Positions 5,973-7,263 of a stretch of 7,263 nt of DNA are shown here, one piece after another (position 1 is the first letter of the stretch; each line of letters starts with the position of its first letter). The notes under the pieces are model-generated. The model had not been told where the DNA came from. It worked only from the letters and a program-made list of their open reading frames with translations, and did not search any database. Position numbers and translations under genes: made by a program. This DNA is from Bacillota bacterium (GTDB lineage Bacteria > Bacillota > Clostridia > Oscillospirales > Acutalibacteraceae): NCBI GenBank assembly GCA_023415895.1, contig JAEZJA010000083.1:1-7263 (forward strand), in the 5' to 3' direction.

Positions 5973-7118
5973 TTGCCTTCGGACAACCCTATGCCGGGTA
6001 ATTCGCTGCGCGACAGCGCAAAATTTCACCTTAACACGAAATCCCAGCGGCGTCTTTCCTTTTTGATCAATTTCGGCTATATCGGCCTGATCACGATTCT
6101 CAGCGTTCTGGCCGTACGGTATCTCCTGTTATGGATGATGCCTTTTGTGCTGGCGTTTATCGTCGCGGCCTTTTTGCAGAATCCGCTGCATTGGCTGGTT
6201 AAAAAGACGCGCATCAGCAAAAAATTCTTTTCGGTGGTTTTGGTGGTTCTCGTCATCCTGCTGCTCGCCGGCATTGTTGCCGTTGTGTGCTGGCAACTGG
6301 TGATCTATATCATTGACTTCTTTTCCGACAGCAGCAATGTTCAGCTGATTGAAGACTCGGTAATGCACCTGTCGAACCGTTTGCAGATGGCGCTGGAGAA
6401 TTTCTCGGCAAGTCTGCCTGAACAAGCGACCGCCACTCTGCAGCAGGGGATTGAATCGATTTCCTCCCTGATCGTAGAGTACCTTTCAAAAATCTTTACC
6501 ACCGCGGCCACAGGGCTTGCCTCCTTTGCAACCACCAAACTGCCGCTGTTGTTTGTGAGCTTTATTATCTGGGTAATTGCCTCCATCTTCCTGACAATCG
6601 ACTATCAAAAGGTCATGGCGTTCTTTCTGCGTCAGGTTCCCGAACGCCATAGCCAGCTTGCTCATACGATCCGGGATTTGTGCTCGAACACCCTGTTCAA
6701 GCTGCTGCGTGCTTATCTGTTGCTCATGTTCATCACGTTCCTGGAGCTGACGATCGGTCTGTCCATCCTTTCTGTGCCGTATTCCCTTTTGGTTGCCGCT
6801 CTGGTTGCCTTGATCGATATTCTGCCCGTGCTGGGTACCGGCACGATCCTGATACCCTGGGCGTTTATTTCCTTGGCTTTGGGCAATGTGCGGCTGTTCA
6901 TCGGTTTGGGCCTAATGTATGTCATCATTACCATTGTGCGCAATATTCTGGAGCCCCGTTTGGTTAGCCAGCAGATTGGTCTCAATCCTCTGGTGACCCT
7001 CTTCTTTATGTATTTGGGCTTGCGCTCGGTTGGTATCTTTGCTATGATTCTTTTTCCCGTCATTGTCATGATTCTTGTACAGCTTCAAAACAGCGGCAAG
7101 ATCCGCCTCTGGAAGTAA
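5973..7118 (+). CDS. AI-2E family transporter / YtvI-like membrane protein
   Basis: A polytopic membrane protein of the AI-2E transporter superfamily (PF01594), 381 residues from the TTG start. Hydrophobic segments lie at about 31-49, 51-69, 85-115, 192-209, 247-268, 270-301, 307-322 and 338-370. A soluble region of about 75 residues (116-190) follows the third, as is typical of the family. The motif DILPVLGTGTILIPWA (282-297) and the NILEPRLVSQQIGLNPL stretch (324-340) are strong family markers. The LPVLGTG version recalls the sporulation protein YtvI of Bacillus and Clostridia, which has a similar length, so that is my preferred subfamily. Autoinducer-2 export is the historic name only; other members act as Na+/H+ antiporters or have unknown cargo, so I assign no substrate. 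The start is uncertain: an ATG at 5913 would add 20 residues but lies upstream of the likely transcription start. A strong terminator follows. Confidence 0.88.
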   Translation: MPSDNPMPGNSLRDSAKFHLNTKSQRRLSFLINFGYIGLITILSVLAVRYLLLWMMPFVLAFIVAAFLQNPLHWLVKKTRISKKFFSVVLVVLVILLLAGIVAVVCWQLVIYIIDFFSDSSNVQLIEDSVMHLSNRLQMALENFSASLPEQATATLQQGIESISSLIVEYLSKIFTTAATGLASFATTKLPLLFVSFIIWVIASIFLTIDYQKVMAFFLRQVPERHSQLAHTIRDLCSNTLFKLLRAYLLLMFITFLELTIGLSILSVPYSLLVAALVALIDILPVLGTGTILIPWAFISLALGNVRLFIGLGLMYVIITIVRNILEPRLVSQQIGLNPLVTLFFMYLGLRSVGIFAMILFPVIVMILVQLQNSGKIRLWK

Positions 7119-7180
7119 CGGCGGTTTAACATCTGCCAAAACAAAGACTGCCGCTGCCTTTGCTCCTGCAACATATTTTT

Positions 7181-7212
7181 AAAGCCTGTGTCCCAAGGGA
7201 CGCAGGCTTTTT
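7181..7212 (+). terminator. Strong intrinsic terminator after the AI-2E/YtvI-like gene
   Basis: AAAGCCTG-T-GTCCC (7181-7194) pairs with GGGAC-G-CAGGCTTT (7197-7210) through 14 positions with one G-U pair, and a T-run (7208-7212) follows. The loop is formally two bases, so the innermost pair probably opens. The reverse strand has no T-run after the stem, so it is a one-way signal. The last 50 bases of the window show no identifiable gene. Confidence 0.9.
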
Positions 7213-7263
7213 GATTTGTCGCTTAGGGCTGCTCGCACGCAAAGAGCGGCGTACTCATATATC

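Noticed and set aside
7213..7263. Possible 3' end of a convergent minus-strand gene
   Set aside because: One minus-strand frame ends in a stop near 7228, but about a dozen codons with no motif are not enough, and the hairpin at 7181-7210 lacks a T-run on that strand.

Overview
This is a chromosomal housekeeping segment from a low-to-moderate-GC Gram-positive bacterium. It most likely comes from Clostridia, and an Oscillospiraceae/Ruminococcaceae-like anaerobe is my best guess. Three things point there: strong AGGAGG-type ribosome binding sites, a clostridial-type 56-residue 2[4Fe-4S] ferredoxin, and a gene order that follows the Bacillus subtilis yaaO-tmk-yaaQ-yaaR-holB-yaaT-yabA-yabB-yazA-rsmI neighbourhood. 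All eight genes lie on the + strand. I see no mobile element, CRISPR array, tRNA, rRNA or sign of recent transfer.

Layout. Positions 31-1410 encode a YaaO-like PLP enzyme of the Orn/Lys/Arg decarboxylase family. A 150-base gap with a candidate promoter and two small inverted repeats leads to pstA/darA (cyclic-di-AMP receptor), holB (clamp-loader delta') and ricT (PSP1/YaaT), followed by a probable terminator at 3843-3870. A small ferredoxin gene (3952-4122) has its own extended -10 promoter and a strong hairpin terminator. trmN6 (tRNA1Val m6A37 methyltransferase) and rsmI (16S rRNA C1402 2'-O-methyltransferase) overlap and form a translationally coupled pair. The last gene encodes an AI-2E/YtvI-like polytopic membrane protein. 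It probably starts at a TTG codon behind its own promoter and ends at a textbook terminator at 7181-7212.

How the genes relate. The cluster combines second-messenger sensing (PstA), replication (HolB), RNA maturation and developmental control (RicT) and RNA modification (TrmN6, RsmI). Compared with B. subtilis, tmk, yaaR, yabA and yazA are missing at their usual positions, and a ferredoxin gene sits next to the iron-sulfur protein RicT. No undescribed multi-gene system stands out. The points most worth a second look are the structured pstA leader with an open in-frame extension, substitutions at expected cyclic-di-AMP contact positions in PstA, the ricT-ferredoxin adjacency, and the arginine in place of the HolB P-loop lysine.
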